Assembly: GCA_016722075.1 (NCBI GenBank)
Contig: JADKGW010000002.1
Location: 1-64,000 of the forward strand
Source: Candidatus Kouleothrix ribensis
GTDB taxonomy: Bacteria; Chloroflexota; Chloroflexia; Chloroflexales; Roseiflexaceae
Direction of reading: 5' to 3'
Length of the DNA: 64,000 nucleotides
The position numbers and the translations under genes are program-made. Under the pieces are notes generated by a model. It did not search any database, had not been told where the DNA came from, and saw nothing but the letters and a program-made list of their open reading frames with translations. Each line of letters opens with the position of its first letter. The first letter of the stretch is position 1. Below are positions 43,785 through 51,747 of this stretch, in pieces.

Positions 43785-44759
43785 TCAGGCGGCCACGGCG
43801 CGCAGATGCAGCGCGAGCGCCTCTTGCGGGCTGCGCACGGTGGTAATCCCTTCCAGGCCAACGCCCAGATGCGTCAGCGTCAGCGCCACATTTGCCGTAA
43901 TGCCGCTCAGCGCCACCTCGCAGCCGAGCAGCCGCAGCGCCTGGGCCGTTTGCAACAAGGCCTTGGCCACACCAGTATCGATCAGCGGCACCCCCGCGAT
44001 ATCGAGCACGACCAGCCGGGCGTGCTGCGCGCTCGACTCGTGCAGCAGCCGGGTGGTGAGCGCCTGCGCGCGGCGGGTATCGAGATGCCCGACGATCGGC
44101 GCGAGGAGCACACCGGCGGCCAGCGGCACTGCCGGCGTTTCGAGCGTGGCCACCAGCTCGAGCAGCTGGCGCTGCTGTTCGAGCTGGTCGTTCATCTGGG
44201 TGTTGGCCTGCTCAAGCTCAGCGGCTTTGTGCTCGGCGCGCTCGCGGGCCTCGGCGGCGTGCTGGGCGCTTAGCTCGGCCGCGCGCTGGGCGTGCCAGCC
44301 GATCGCGTTGGCAACCGCTATACCGCTGGCAATAAACACGCCAAGCAGCAGGTTACCGAACGAGAACGCCGGGCCGGCCAGCGTGCCGGTGGTGCTAAAC
44401 GTGATAACAGCCAGCCCCGCCAGCGTCAAGCCATAGGTCACCAGCGTCCATACCGGCGAGAGCAGCACCGCTGCCACGACCATGGGCACGAAGCTAATAC
44501 CCGCGAATGTAGCCACTTCCGGAATAATAGCGATAGCTGCAAACGTACTCATAAGCACGCATGCCCCTATCGCCTGGCTGATCCAGGGCCAGCGATACCT
44601 GAGATGCCCGAACAACAGGAGGCTGTAAAGTGCGAACACGCCAAGCATGTATACAAGCGCAAGGCCGTTGAAGTTCGTTACAAGAATCTGGATGCCAGCC
44701 ACAATCAGAACGATCTGCATAATCACGAGCAGAATCGTAGTTACCTGGTACCTCGTCAT
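43785..44759 (-). CDS. Membrane STAS-domain protein (RsbR-like)
   Basis: A 324-residue protein: about six membrane helices in residues 1-160, a coiled coil at about 165-215 (AEARERAEHKAAELEQANTQ) and a C-terminal STAS domain (220-320) with PLAAGVLLAPIVGHLDTRRA, RLVVLDIAGVPLIDTGVAKA (the D...DT pattern where Thr may be phosphorylated) and LLGCEVALSGITANVA. RsbR-type proteins form stressosomes or bind anti-sigma partners; here the sensor is a membrane bundle in place of the usual globin-like domain. No RsbS, RsbT or sigma factor is adjacent. It is a single minus-strand gene. Confidence 0.82.
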   Translation of the reverse strand: MTRYQVTTILLVIMQIVLIVAGIQILVTNFNGLALVYMLGVFALYSLLLFGHLRYRWPWISQAIGACVLMSTFAAIAIIPEVATFAGISFVPMVVAAVLLSPVWTLVTYGLTLAGLAVITFSTTGTLAGPAFSFGNLLLGVFIASGIAVANAIGWHAQRAAELSAQHAAEARERAEHKAAELEQANTQMNDQLEQQRQLLELVATLETPAVPLAAGVLLAPIVGHLDTRRAQALTTRLLHESSAQHARLVVLDIAGVPLIDTGVAKALLQTAQALRLLGCEVALSGITANVALTLTHLGVGLEGITTVRSPQEALALHLRAVAA

Positions 44760-44948
44760 AGCAGCTCTTACCTCGATGGTTGGTGGCGTCGTGGCTCACC
44801 AGGGCATACAGGGTACCATACATCAGGACGCCACAGGCACAGCATGGTACGGGCGATTGCCCTCTCAAGGCAGATTATAGCTCGTAGCGGGCATCGGCGG
44901 GCGTACAATATTAGTGCGGCGCCGCAGCAAAGCCGCAAACCTCCCAGG

Positions 44949-45545
44949 CTACGAGGGCCGGTAATCGGCGCGGGGGGTGGGGGGCGAGCCGGCGGGGCCA
45001 GCCGCGCGGGCCAGCTGCTCCCACTCGAGCAGCCGCTGCAGCTGGGGCCGGTTGAGCGCCACGATCGGGCGGGCGCGGCGCACGGTGTGGAAGGCCTCGA
45101 TCGAGCCGAGCCCCTGCGCCACCAGGAATGCGCTGGCCGTGAGCGACGCGCGGCCCACCCCTGCGTGGCAGTGAACCATCACCGGCAGCTGGGCGGCGCG
45201 CGCGCCGGCGATAAACGCGATCGCTTCGTGCAGCTGGGCGATCGTGGGTGGGTGGAAATCGGGCACCAGCAGACGCAGTGTACGCGCGGGCGGCGGGCCG
45301 TCGAAGCTATCTGCGCGCTCGGCCTGTAGGCTCAGCACGGCCTGAATACCCAGGGCGTGCAGCGCGGGCCACTGCCGGGCCTGAAATTGCCCACCCACAT
45401 ACAGCAGATCATCGACACGGCTGATGTTCAGGCCAAACGCGCGCCGCCATTGCGTACGCACATAGCTGCCCAGCAGGTCGCGGTGGCGCAGCAATGCCAG
45501 CGGCCCGGCGGTCGGCGAAGACGGGTTCGAGTGGCTGGCAGGCAT
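44949..45545 (-). CDS. Dual-specificity protein phosphatase
   Basis: A 198-residue protein (219 if the upstream ATG 45608 is used) with the cysteine-phosphatase loop VMVHCHAGVGRASL, i.e. HCxxGxxR, and general-acid region LLVPDFHPPTIAQLHEA. LYVGGQFQARQWPALHALGI and TASAFLVAQGLGSIEAFHTV complete a compact dual-specificity fold. It removes phosphate from Ser/Thr/Tyr or phospholipids or nucleotides; the substrate is unknown. It stands divergent from the Lrp-type gene. I prefer M at 45545 because the first 21 residues of the longer form are Cys/Arg-rich and unlike the family, but no good ribosome site helps the choice. Confidence 0.8.
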   Translation of the reverse strand: MPASHSNPSSPTAGPLALLRHRDLLGSYVRTQWRRAFGLNISRVDDLLYVGGQFQARQWPALHALGIQAVLSLQAERADSFDGPPPARTLRLLVPDFHPPTIAQLHEAIAFIAGARAAQLPVMVHCHAGVGRASLTASAFLVAQGLGSIEAFHTVRRARPIVALNRPQLQRLLEWEQLARAAGPAGSPPTPRADYRPS

Positions 45546-45713
45546 ACAGGCTCGGCAACGGCTGGGCGCACAGTACGCCCGCTCAGGATCGTGGATGCAG
45601 TATAGCATAAGCGGCCGCAGATGTGCGGTGGGGGATTCTCCCGGCGGCGTTGCGGCACACCGGCGCTTGCGCTATACTGGCCAGCATGCAGCCGCGCCAC
45701 AGGAGCAACAACG

Positions 45714-45992
45714 ATGTTTACCGCCTTTGTGATGGTCAAGGCCGCCCCGCACAAGATCGCCGAGATCGCGCAGTCGATCGCCAACATGCCCAGCGTCGCC
45801 GAGGTGTATAGCGTCACCGGCGACTTCGACATCCTGGCGGTGCTGCGGCTGGCCGAGTACGAGCAGCTGGCCGAGGCAGTGCCCGATGGCCTGGCGAAGC
45901 TCGACGGCATCCTCCACACCAGCACGGTGCTGGCGTTCCGGCGCTTCTCCTCGCAGGATCTCGATGCGGCGTGGGATATTGGCGTATCGTAG
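45714..45992 (+). CDS. Stand-alone AsnC/Lrp ligand-binding (RAM) domain protein
   Basis: A 92-residue protein consisting only of the RAM/SAM-like alpha-beta domain of Lrp/AsnC regulators: TAFVMVKAAPHKIAEIAQSI, VAEVYSVTGDFDILAVLRLA, HTSTVLAFRRF. It lacks the DNA-binding HTH. Such proteins bind amino acids and can oligomerise by themselves or with full Lrp proteins, which fits a modulator role. AGGAG is nine bases before ATG 45714, and TATACT at 45673-45678 with TTGCGG 17 bases ahead gives a plausible promoter. mug starts 31 bases downstream. Confidence 0.85.
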   Translation: MFTAFVMVKAAPHKIAEIAQSIANMPSVAEVYSVTGDFDILAVLRLAEYEQLAEAVPDGLAKLDGILHTSTVLAFRRFSSQDLDAAWDIGVS

Positions 45993-46023
45993 CTGCCTGT
46001 AGCCGCAACCCGGATGGAAGCGC

Positions 46024-46587
46024 ATGACCTCAGCTCCACAACCCACTCGCGCCGAGCTGCTAGCTGCGGCCGGCCGCACGATCGCCGATGTGATCGCACC
46101 GGGGCTGCGGGTGCTCTTCTGCGGCATCAACCCAGGGCTCTACTCGGGCGTCACCGGGCACCACTTCGCGCGGCCGGGCAACCGCTTCTGGCCAGCGCTG
46201 CATGCAGCCGGGTTCACGCCGCGCCGGCTCGCGCCCAGCGAGCAGCACGAGCTGCTGGGCCTGGGCTACGGCATTACCAACTTGGTCGAGCGCGCCACCG
46301 CCCGCGCCGACGAGCTGGCGCCGGCCGAGCTGATCGCCGGCGGCGCGCGGCTGCACGCAAAGATCGCCGAGTACCGGCCGCGCGTGCTGGCGGTGCTAGG
46401 CGTCACGGCCTACCGCACCGCGTTCGGGCAGCCGCGCGCCGCGCTGGGCCGCCAGCCCACCCCTATGCACGGCACGATCGTCTGGATCGTACCGAACCCC
46501 AGCGGCCTCAATGCGCACTACCAGCTGGCCGACCTGGCGCGCGTCTATGGTGAGCTGCGCCTGGCCGCCGAGCAGGGCACGCCGTAA
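46024..46587 (+). CDS. mug: G/U(T) mismatch-specific DNA glycosylase
   Basis: A 187-residue uracil-DNA glycosylase superfamily protein. The catalytic/pyrimidine pocket motif is VLFCGINPGLYSG (INPG, Asn in place of Asp of UDG), with HHFARPGNRFWPALHAAGF, LGYGITNLVERATA, and the DNA-intercalation loop VPNPSGLNAHYQL (NPSGLN). This is the Mug/TDG family, which removes uracil and thymine opposite guanine in base-excision repair. Length is normal. It follows the Lrp-type gene and converges with a small minus-strand gene three bases after its stop. Confidence 0.92.
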   Translation: MTSAPQPTRAELLAAAGRTIADVIAPGLRVLFCGINPGLYSGVTGHHFARPGNRFWPALHAAGFTPRRLAPSEQHELLGLGYGITNLVERATARADELAPAELIAGGARLHAKIAEYRPRVLAVLGVTAYRTAFGQPRAALGRQPTPMHGTIVWIVPNPSGLNAHYQLADLARVYGELRLAAEQGTP

Positions 46588-46589
46588 CG

Positions 46590-46823
46590 CTACACCGGGT
46601 GCGCCCCGCCGTGCATCTCCTCAACCAGGTGCGAGGTGGCTTCGACCTGCGAAAGCTTGGCCGAGGCGTACAGTGATGCGGCGCGCATCAGCTGGTGCGC
46701 CTGCTCTTCCGGCAGCTGCTTGAGGCTTTCGAGGCTATGGCCCAGGCCGTGCAGATACTGCTCGAGGTAGGCCCGCTCGAGGCTGGCCTGTGGCCCTTCG
46801 GATTGTTTCTGTAACTCTGCCAT
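46590..46823 (-). CDS. Small helical protein of unknown function (77 residues)
   Basis: The protein reads MAELQKQSEGPQASLERAYL and is almost all helical, with heptad-like LEQYLHGLGHSLESLKQLPE. No domain is recognised, and no Cys or membrane segment is present. GGGAGGTGCCCC precedes the ATG, which supports translation. It is head-to-tail convergent with mug (two bases between stops). A coiled-coil adaptor is possible, but no function can be assigned. Confidence 0.6.
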   Translation of the reverse strand: MAELQKQSEGPQASLERAYLEQYLHGLGHSLESLKQLPEEQAHQLMRAASLYASAKLSQVEATSHLVEEMHGGAHPV

Positions 46824-47182
46824 GGGGCACCTCCCGGCGTGTACGCCGAACGTTGGATCGCCACAGCCTTAGTATACCCGACCAATACCACGCCAATCGA
46901 AAAGACGCCAACACACACGACGATGATTCCATCACTCACCACGCATCGCCGGGCGCGCCACGCTGCGCAGCATTTGGGCAGTAAATGTGTGTGTTTTGTG
47001 CAGCAGAATGGGCTAAACTCCTACCGAAATCACTCTTGACAGTTTTGCCCATGACCGATAAACTATAGCAGAGTTGATGAGATTTGATAGATTTGATAGA
47101 TTTTGTGCGCAGCGTGCGATCGGCCGGCGATACTCAACTCCCGCTGCCCAGACTCGCGTTTTGCAGCTTGCCAGGCTCCACA
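46824..47182. other. AT-rich gap with promoter for the HTH gene
   Basis: No gene is seen. This gap is far more AT-rich than its surroundings (e.g. TGATGAGATTTGATAGATTT at 47073-47092, with GATTTGATA repeated), suggesting a regulatory or foreign segment. It contains the promoter annotated at 47036-47064. Confidence 0.5.
47036..47064 (+). promoter_or_regulatory. Promoter for the HTH gene
   Basis: TTGACA (47036-47041), a 17-base spacer and TAAACT (47059-47064). The leader to ATG 47183 would be about 110 bases and contains the GATTTGATA repeats. Confidence 0.55.
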
Positions 47183-47839
47183 ATGAATATGCCGATAGAC
47201 GCATCGCAGCATGATCAAACCGAGTGGATCTCGCTGCACGAGGCCAGCGCGCTGCTGGGTGTGAACAGCTCGACCTTGCGGCGCTGGGGCGACAGCGGGC
47301 GCGTGCCGATGAAACGCACGCTGGGCGGGCACCGGCGCTTCTCGCGCCCGGCGATCATGCGGCTGGCCGAGCAGCAGGCCGGGCCTACCACGATCGCGCC
47401 GACCAGCACGGCCTACCTGCCGGCGGCCCATCACGGCTGGAACTTCGACTCGCGCGAGCTTGCGCGCCAGGAATGGCACGCGCGCCTCGCAACCGGCACG
47501 TCTACCAGCCGGATGCGCGGCCTGGGCCAGCGCCTGCTCGGGCTGCTGATCCAGTATGTCAACCGGCACGAAGACGACCACCGCTTTCTGATCGAGGCGC
47601 GCGCGGTCGGCGAAAGCTACGGGCGCGAGTCGCGCGCGGCTACGATCAACCTGCACGATACGGTCGAGGCATTTCTGTTCTTCCGCAGCACGTTCTCGCA
47701 GCTGGCCATGCCACTGCCCAGCATCGCCCAGCCGCCCGACCTGGCGGCGGCGGCCGGGCTGCACGCGCGGCTCGACCGTTTCATGGATGCGATTCTGCTG
47801 GGGGCAATTGCCGGCTTCGAGGGCCGCGTAGAAGAGTAA
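47183..47839 (+). CDS. MerR/excisionase-type HTH protein
   Basis: A 218-residue protein. Residues about 14-62 form a MerR-like winged helix (ISLHEASALLGVNSSTLRRW, GGHRRFSRPAIMRLAE). Residues 85-215 are an all-helical domain (HARLATGTSTSRMRGLGQRL, RAATINLHDTVEAFLFFRST) that weakly recalls the RsbRD/BchJ-like helical sensors; I am not sure. A one-component regulator with a small-molecule or protein-binding C-terminus is the likely role. It lies 187 bases upstream of hemA in the same direction, so control of the haem cluster is a reasonable but untested idea. Confidence 0.7.
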   Translation: MNMPIDASQHDQTEWISLHEASALLGVNSSTLRRWGDSGRVPMKRTLGGHRRFSRPAIMRLAEQQAGPTTIAPTSTAYLPAAHHGWNFDSRELARQEWHARLATGTSTSRMRGLGQRLLGLLIQYVNRHEDDHRFLIEARAVGESYGRESRAATINLHDTVEAFLFFRSTFSQLAMPLPSIAQPPDLAAAAGLHARLDRFMDAILLGAIAGFEGRVEE

Positions 47840-48026
47840 TTCGCGGTTGCAGGTGAGCAAGGGTGCAGGTTTAGGCAGCCGAACCCGGCCCAACAACGTA
47901 CCGACCTGGTACAGCTATTGCAGGGGGCCGTACGCAGGGGGCAGCCGGTAGCGACCGTAGCGCAGCATCCAATAGTACGCTGGGAAACTGGCCGATACCT
48001 ATGTGCTTCACGTAAGGACAATCGCC

Positions 48027-49283
48027 GTGCCGCAATTCGTCGTGATCGGAACTCACCAGCGCATCTGCCCGGTTGCCGTGCGCGAGCAGCTGGCCTTCGG
48101 GCCGTTCGACATCCAGCCGGCGCTCAAGGCGCTCGGCGCGTATGCCGACGAGGGCTTCATCATCTCGACATGCAACCGCGTCGAGCTGGGCGGGCTGGTG
48201 CCCGATGGCCCCGGCGGGCCGCGCGAGCTGCTGCGCTTCCTGGCCGAGCGGCACAGCATCCCGGCCGACGAGCTGGCTGCGCACCTATACACCTACAGCG
48301 GCGCCGACGCCGCCCGCCACCTGTTCCGGCTGGCCGCCGGGCTCGACTCGATGGTGCTGGGCGAAGACCAGATCCAGACGCAGCTCAAACAGGCCTTGGC
48401 CGACGCGCAGGCGGCCGGCTTGGCCGGGCAGGGCATCGCACGGCTGCTCCAGCACGCGCTGACGGTGGGCAAGCTCGTGCGCACCGCCACCGGGATCGCG
48501 CGCCAGCACCTGTCGGTGGTGTCGGTGGCGCTCGACATCGCCCACGCGCAGCTCGGCACGCTGGCCGGCCGGCGCGTGCTGGTGGTGGGCGCGGGGCGCA
48601 TGGCCGAGCTGGCGCTGAAGCACCTGCGCGGCCAGCACGCCGAGCTGGCGATCGTCAATCGCTCGCACGCGCGCGCAGCCACGCTGGCCGAGCGCTACGA
48701 CGCGGCGGCGCTCCACTTCGAGCAGCTCGAGCACGCGCTGGATGCGCACGACATCGTGGTGAGCTGCACGGCCGCGCCCGAGCCGGTGATCACTGCCGCA
48801 ATGCTCGCGCGCGCGCTGGGTGGGCGCATGGCCAGGCCGGCTGGTCTGCTGCTGCTCGACCTGGCCGTGCCGCGCGATATCGAGCCGCAGGCCAGCGCGC
48901 TCGCCGGCGTGCGGCTGTGGGATGTCGATGGGCTACAGGCGATCTGCGAGGCCAACCGCGCCAGCCGCGAGGCCGAGGTAGCCCGCGCCGAGGCGCTGAT
49001 CGAGCTCGAGGTGGCCAAATTCCAGGAATGGTGGGCTGCGCAAGAGGTTGTACCAACCATCCGGGCACTGCGCGAGCGTGCCGAGAGCATCCGCACCGCC
49101 GAACTCCAACGCACCCTCACCAAGCTCGCGCACCTTTCGCCACAGGAGCACGCCGCGATCGGCGCGCTGAGCGCCGCGATCGTCAACAAGCTGCTGCACC
49201 AGCCGATCGCCACGCTCAAAAATCCCGAGGGCGGCAGCCAGCTCGCGGCGGTCGTGCAGGAACTATTTCGGCTGACGGGGTAA
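48027..49283 (+). CDS. hemA: Glutamyl-tRNA reductase
   Basis: A 418-residue enzyme that reduces Glu-tRNA(Glu) to glutamate-1-semialdehyde with NADPH, the first committed step of the C5 haem pathway. The catalytic cysteine is in IISTCNRVEL; HLFRLAAGLDSMVLGEDQI, RVLVVGAGRMAELALKHL (nucleotide fold) and LLLDLAVPRDIE are typical, and a helical C-terminal dimerisation domain follows. GTG 48027 is preferred over GTG 48003 because AAGGA lies nine bases upstream. It leads the haem cluster; its product feeds HemL at 61645. Confidence 0.94.
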   Translation: MPQFVVIGTHQRICPVAVREQLAFGPFDIQPALKALGAYADEGFIISTCNRVELGGLVPDGPGGPRELLRFLAERHSIPADELAAHLYTYSGADAARHLFRLAAGLDSMVLGEDQIQTQLKQALADAQAAGLAGQGIARLLQHALTVGKLVRTATGIARQHLSVVSVALDIAHAQLGTLAGRRVLVVGAGRMAELALKHLRGQHAELAIVNRSHARAATLAERYDAAALHFEQLEHALDAHDIVVSCTAAPEPVITAAMLARALGGRMARPAGLLLLDLAVPRDIEPQASALAGVRLWDVDGLQAICEANRASREAEVARAEALIELEVAKFQEWWAAQEVVPTIRALRERAESIRTAELQRTLTKLAHLSPQEHAAIGALSAAIVNKLLHQPIATLKNPEGGSQLAAVVQELFRLTG

Positions 49284-49424
49284 CAGGTAGTTGCCGGTGG
49301 GCCGGGTGTGCAGACACATATCGTGCGTCTGTACGGCACTGCCAACCTGCCAACGGGTTAGAAGGGTATCAACCCGAGGCAACCTGCAACCCGAGACAAC
49401 CGGCCAACACGGAAAGGTATCGAC

Positions 49425-50114
49425 ATGGCTTCTGAGAACGCCCCCGAGCGCTACTTCGTGCAATATACGAGCTTCAAGGCCGACCCGGCCTGGCGGCGGC
49501 TGCCATACAGCGCACGCGAAGACGGCCGTGAGGCGCTGGTGCGCACGATCGAAGCGTATGCCCCGGCGATCAGCACCTGGGCCTACAGCACACTCGGCCT
49601 GAAGACCGGCTGTGAGCTACTGCTGTGGCGGCGCGGCAGCGACCCGGCGGCCATGCAGGAGATGACCGGCCGGCTGCTGCAGGCTGGCATGGGCACATAC
49701 CTCGAGATCGCACACAACCTGTATGGCTTCACCCGGCCATCGACCTACACCAAGCGCCCGACCAGCCAGGAGCAGGCGATCGACCTCGACGAGCGCCAGA
49801 CCTACCTGACGGTCTACCCGTTCAGCAAGACCACCGAGTGGTACCTGATGAGCAAAGAGGCCCGCCAGGGCATGATGAACGAGCACATCCGCGTCGGCCA
49901 CGAGTACGCCGAGATCCGCCAGGTGCTGCTGTACTCGACCGGCCTCGACGACCAGGAGTTCGTGGTGGCCTACGAGATGGAAGACCTGCCGCGCTTCAGC
50001 GACCTGGTGACGGCGCTGCGCAACACCGAGGCGCGCCGCTATACCCTGCGCGACACGCCGATCATCACCGGCATCCACCGGCCGCTACGCGAGGCGCTGA
50101 GCCTGATTGGCTGA
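49425..50114 (+). CDS. hemQ: HemQ/ChdC-type coproheme decarboxylase
   Basis: A 229-residue chlorite-dismutase-family protein. The core ERQTYLTVYPFSKTTEWYLM carries Y131, which matches the catalytic tyrosine of coproheme decarboxylases; H154 in MMNEHIRVGHEY matches the haem-ligand histidine. In EIRQVLLYSTGLDDQEF the residue that is arginine in chlorite dismutase is Q166, the HemQ signature. The enzyme turns coproheme into haem b with peroxide. Location beside hemE and hemH supports that role. The alignment of Y131/H154/Q166 is from memory of family members. ATG 49425 follows GGAAAGG at a good distance. Confidence 0.85.
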   Translation: MASENAPERYFVQYTSFKADPAWRRLPYSAREDGREALVRTIEAYAPAISTWAYSTLGLKTGCELLLWRRGSDPAAMQEMTGRLLQAGMGTYLEIAHNLYGFTRPSTYTKRPTSQEQAIDLDERQTYLTVYPFSKTTEWYLMSKEARQGMMNEHIRVGHEYAEIRQVLLYSTGLDDQEFVVAYEMEDLPRFSDLVTALRNTEARRYTLRDTPIITGIHRPLREALSLIG

Positions 50115-50573
50115 CGAGATGACACGATGGCCTTCGGGACAGAAGATGACATGATGACACGATGACAAGGTGACAAGGTGACAAGGTGACAAGGTGACAA
50201 GGTGACAAGATGGCCTTCGGGACAGAAGATGACACGATGACAAGATGGCAAGATGACACGATGGCAAGATGACACGATGGCCTTCGGGGCAGAATAGGCA
50301 TCGGGTCATCGGGTCACCCGGTCATCTTGTCATCGGGTCACCCGGTCATCATATCACCCAGTCATCATGTCACCCGGTCATCGTGTCATCATGTCACCCG
50401 GTCATCGTGTCATCATGTCACCCGGTCATCGTGTCATCTTGTCACCTGGTCATCGTGTCACCCGGTCATCTTGTCATCATGTCACCCAGTCATCCTGTCA
50501 CCCGGTCATCTTGTCATCATATCACCCGGTCATCATGTCACCCGGTCATCGTGTCATAGTGAGTATAAGGTTG
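50115..50573. repeat. Array of 9-bp repeats with hairpin cores between hemQ and hemE
   Basis: Units GACAAGATG/GACACGATG run in one orientation from about 50118 to 50280, then the opposite orientation (GTCATCTTG, GTCACCCGG) from about 50305 to 50555. Conserved cores beginning GGCCTTCGGGACAGAA start at 50130, 50212 and 50279. The two halves can pair into one very long stem or many small ones. Reading frames through it are repeat artefacts. hemE's ATG follows immediately at 50574. Confidence 0.85.
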
Positions 50574-51677
50574 ATGAATCAAGGCAATTGCTTCCTTAAA
50601 GCCTGCCGCCGCGAGCCGACCGACCGCACGCCCGTGTGGTTCATGCGCCAGGCCGGCCGCTATATGCCCGAGTATCGCGCCATCCGCGCGCGCCACGGCT
50701 TCCTCGAGATGGTCAAGACGCCCGAGCTGGCCGCTGAGATTACGCTCCAGCCTGTGCGCGCCTTCGATATTGATGCGGCGATCATCTACGCCGATATTCT
50801 GCCGCCGCTCGAGGGCATGGGCTTGCACCTGACCTACGCGCACGGCGAGGGGCCGGTGATCCACAACCCGCTGCGCGCCCCGGCCGATATCGCCGCGCTG
50901 GCCCAGCCCGACCCGCGCGAGACGGTGAGCTACACGCTCGAGGCCATCCGCCTGGTGCGGCGCGAGCTGGCCGGCCGGCTGCCGCTGATCGGCTTTAGCG
51001 GCGCGCCGTTCACATTGGCCAGCTATGCGATCGAGGGCGGTAGCTCGCGTGAGTATCGCCGCACCAAGCAGCTGATGTACCGCGACCCGGCGGCCTGGCA
51101 CACACTCATGCGCAAGCTGGCCACCCTGGTGAGCGACTACGCACTGGCGCAGCTCGCGGCCGGCGCCGATGCGATCCAGCTGTTCGATAGCTGGGCCGGC
51201 GCGCTGGCCCCGGCCGATTACGCCGAGTTCGTGCTGCCGTATGTGCAGGATGTTGTCGCCCGGATCAAGCATCACCGATCAAGCACCAGGCACCAGGCGC
51301 CTGAGCCAGACGGTGCTCAATTCTCGGTTCACGGTTCTAGCGCCCCGGTGATCTACTTCGGCACCGACATGAGCGGCATGCTCGGGCTGCTGCGCCAGAG
51401 CGGCGCCGATGTGCTGGGGCTCGACTGGCGGATCGCGCTCGATGATGCCTGGGCACAGCTCGGGCCAGGCTGCGCCATTCAGGGCAACCTCGACCCACAT
51501 ACGCTGTTCGCACCCTGGCCAGTGATCGAGCGCCGTGCCGCCGATATACTCGACCGCGCGGCCGGCCGGGCCGGCCATATCTTCAACCTTGGCCACGGCA
51601 TTCTCACCGAAACGCCGGTGGAGAACGTGGCCCGGCTGGCCGAGTTTGTGGGTGGGTATGACTTCGTCACAAAATGA
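50574..51677 (+). CDS. hemE: Uroporphyrinogen decarboxylase with in-frame insert
   Basis: A 367-residue enzyme that removes four carboxyl groups from uroporphyrinogen III to give coproporphyrinogen III. Signature PVWFMRQAGRYMPEYR (20-35) is intact, as are DIDAAIIYADILPPLEGMG (with the catalytic Asp), GFSGAPFTLASYAIEG and FNLGHGILTETPVENV. Residues about 234-256 (RSSTRHQAPEPDGAQFSVHG region, 51273-51341) are an extra, low-complexity insert in place of the short turn before APVIYFGTD; other HemE have no such stretch. ATG 50574 is chosen because the frame becomes HemE-like only from there and AAGG lies just upstream. Confidence 0.92.
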   Translation: MNQGNCFLKACRREPTDRTPVWFMRQAGRYMPEYRAIRARHGFLEMVKTPELAAEITLQPVRAFDIDAAIIYADILPPLEGMGLHLTYAHGEGPVIHNPLRAPADIAALAQPDPRETVSYTLEAIRLVRRELAGRLPLIGFSGAPFTLASYAIEGGSSREYRRTKQLMYRDPAAWHTLMRKLATLVSDYALAQLAAGADAIQLFDSWAGALAPADYAEFVLPYVQDVVARIKHHRSSTRHQAPEPDGAQFSVHGSSAPVIYFGTDMSGMLGLLRQSGADVLGLDWRIALDDAWAQLGPGCAIQGNLDPHTLFAPWPVIERRAADILDRAAGRAGHIFNLGHGILTETPVENVARLAEFVGGYDFVTK

Positions 51678-51747
51678 CAAGATGACACGATAAGCTGGTA
51701 CCCGCTCTTGTCATCTTGCCATCTTGTGAGGGTTGAGATGAGGCGAA
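51678..51747. repeat. Short GACAAGATG-type repeat between hemE and hemH
   Basis: ACAAGATGACACGATAAG is followed after a few bases by CTTGTCATCTTGCCATCTTG in the other orientation, giving one hairpin of the same family as the longer arrays. Confidence 0.65.

Noticed and set aside
45500..45560. GGTTCGAGTGGC resembled a tRNA T-loop
   Set aside because: It lies within the phosphatase gene region and no cloverleaf could be built around it. No tRNA or rRNA was found in the window.
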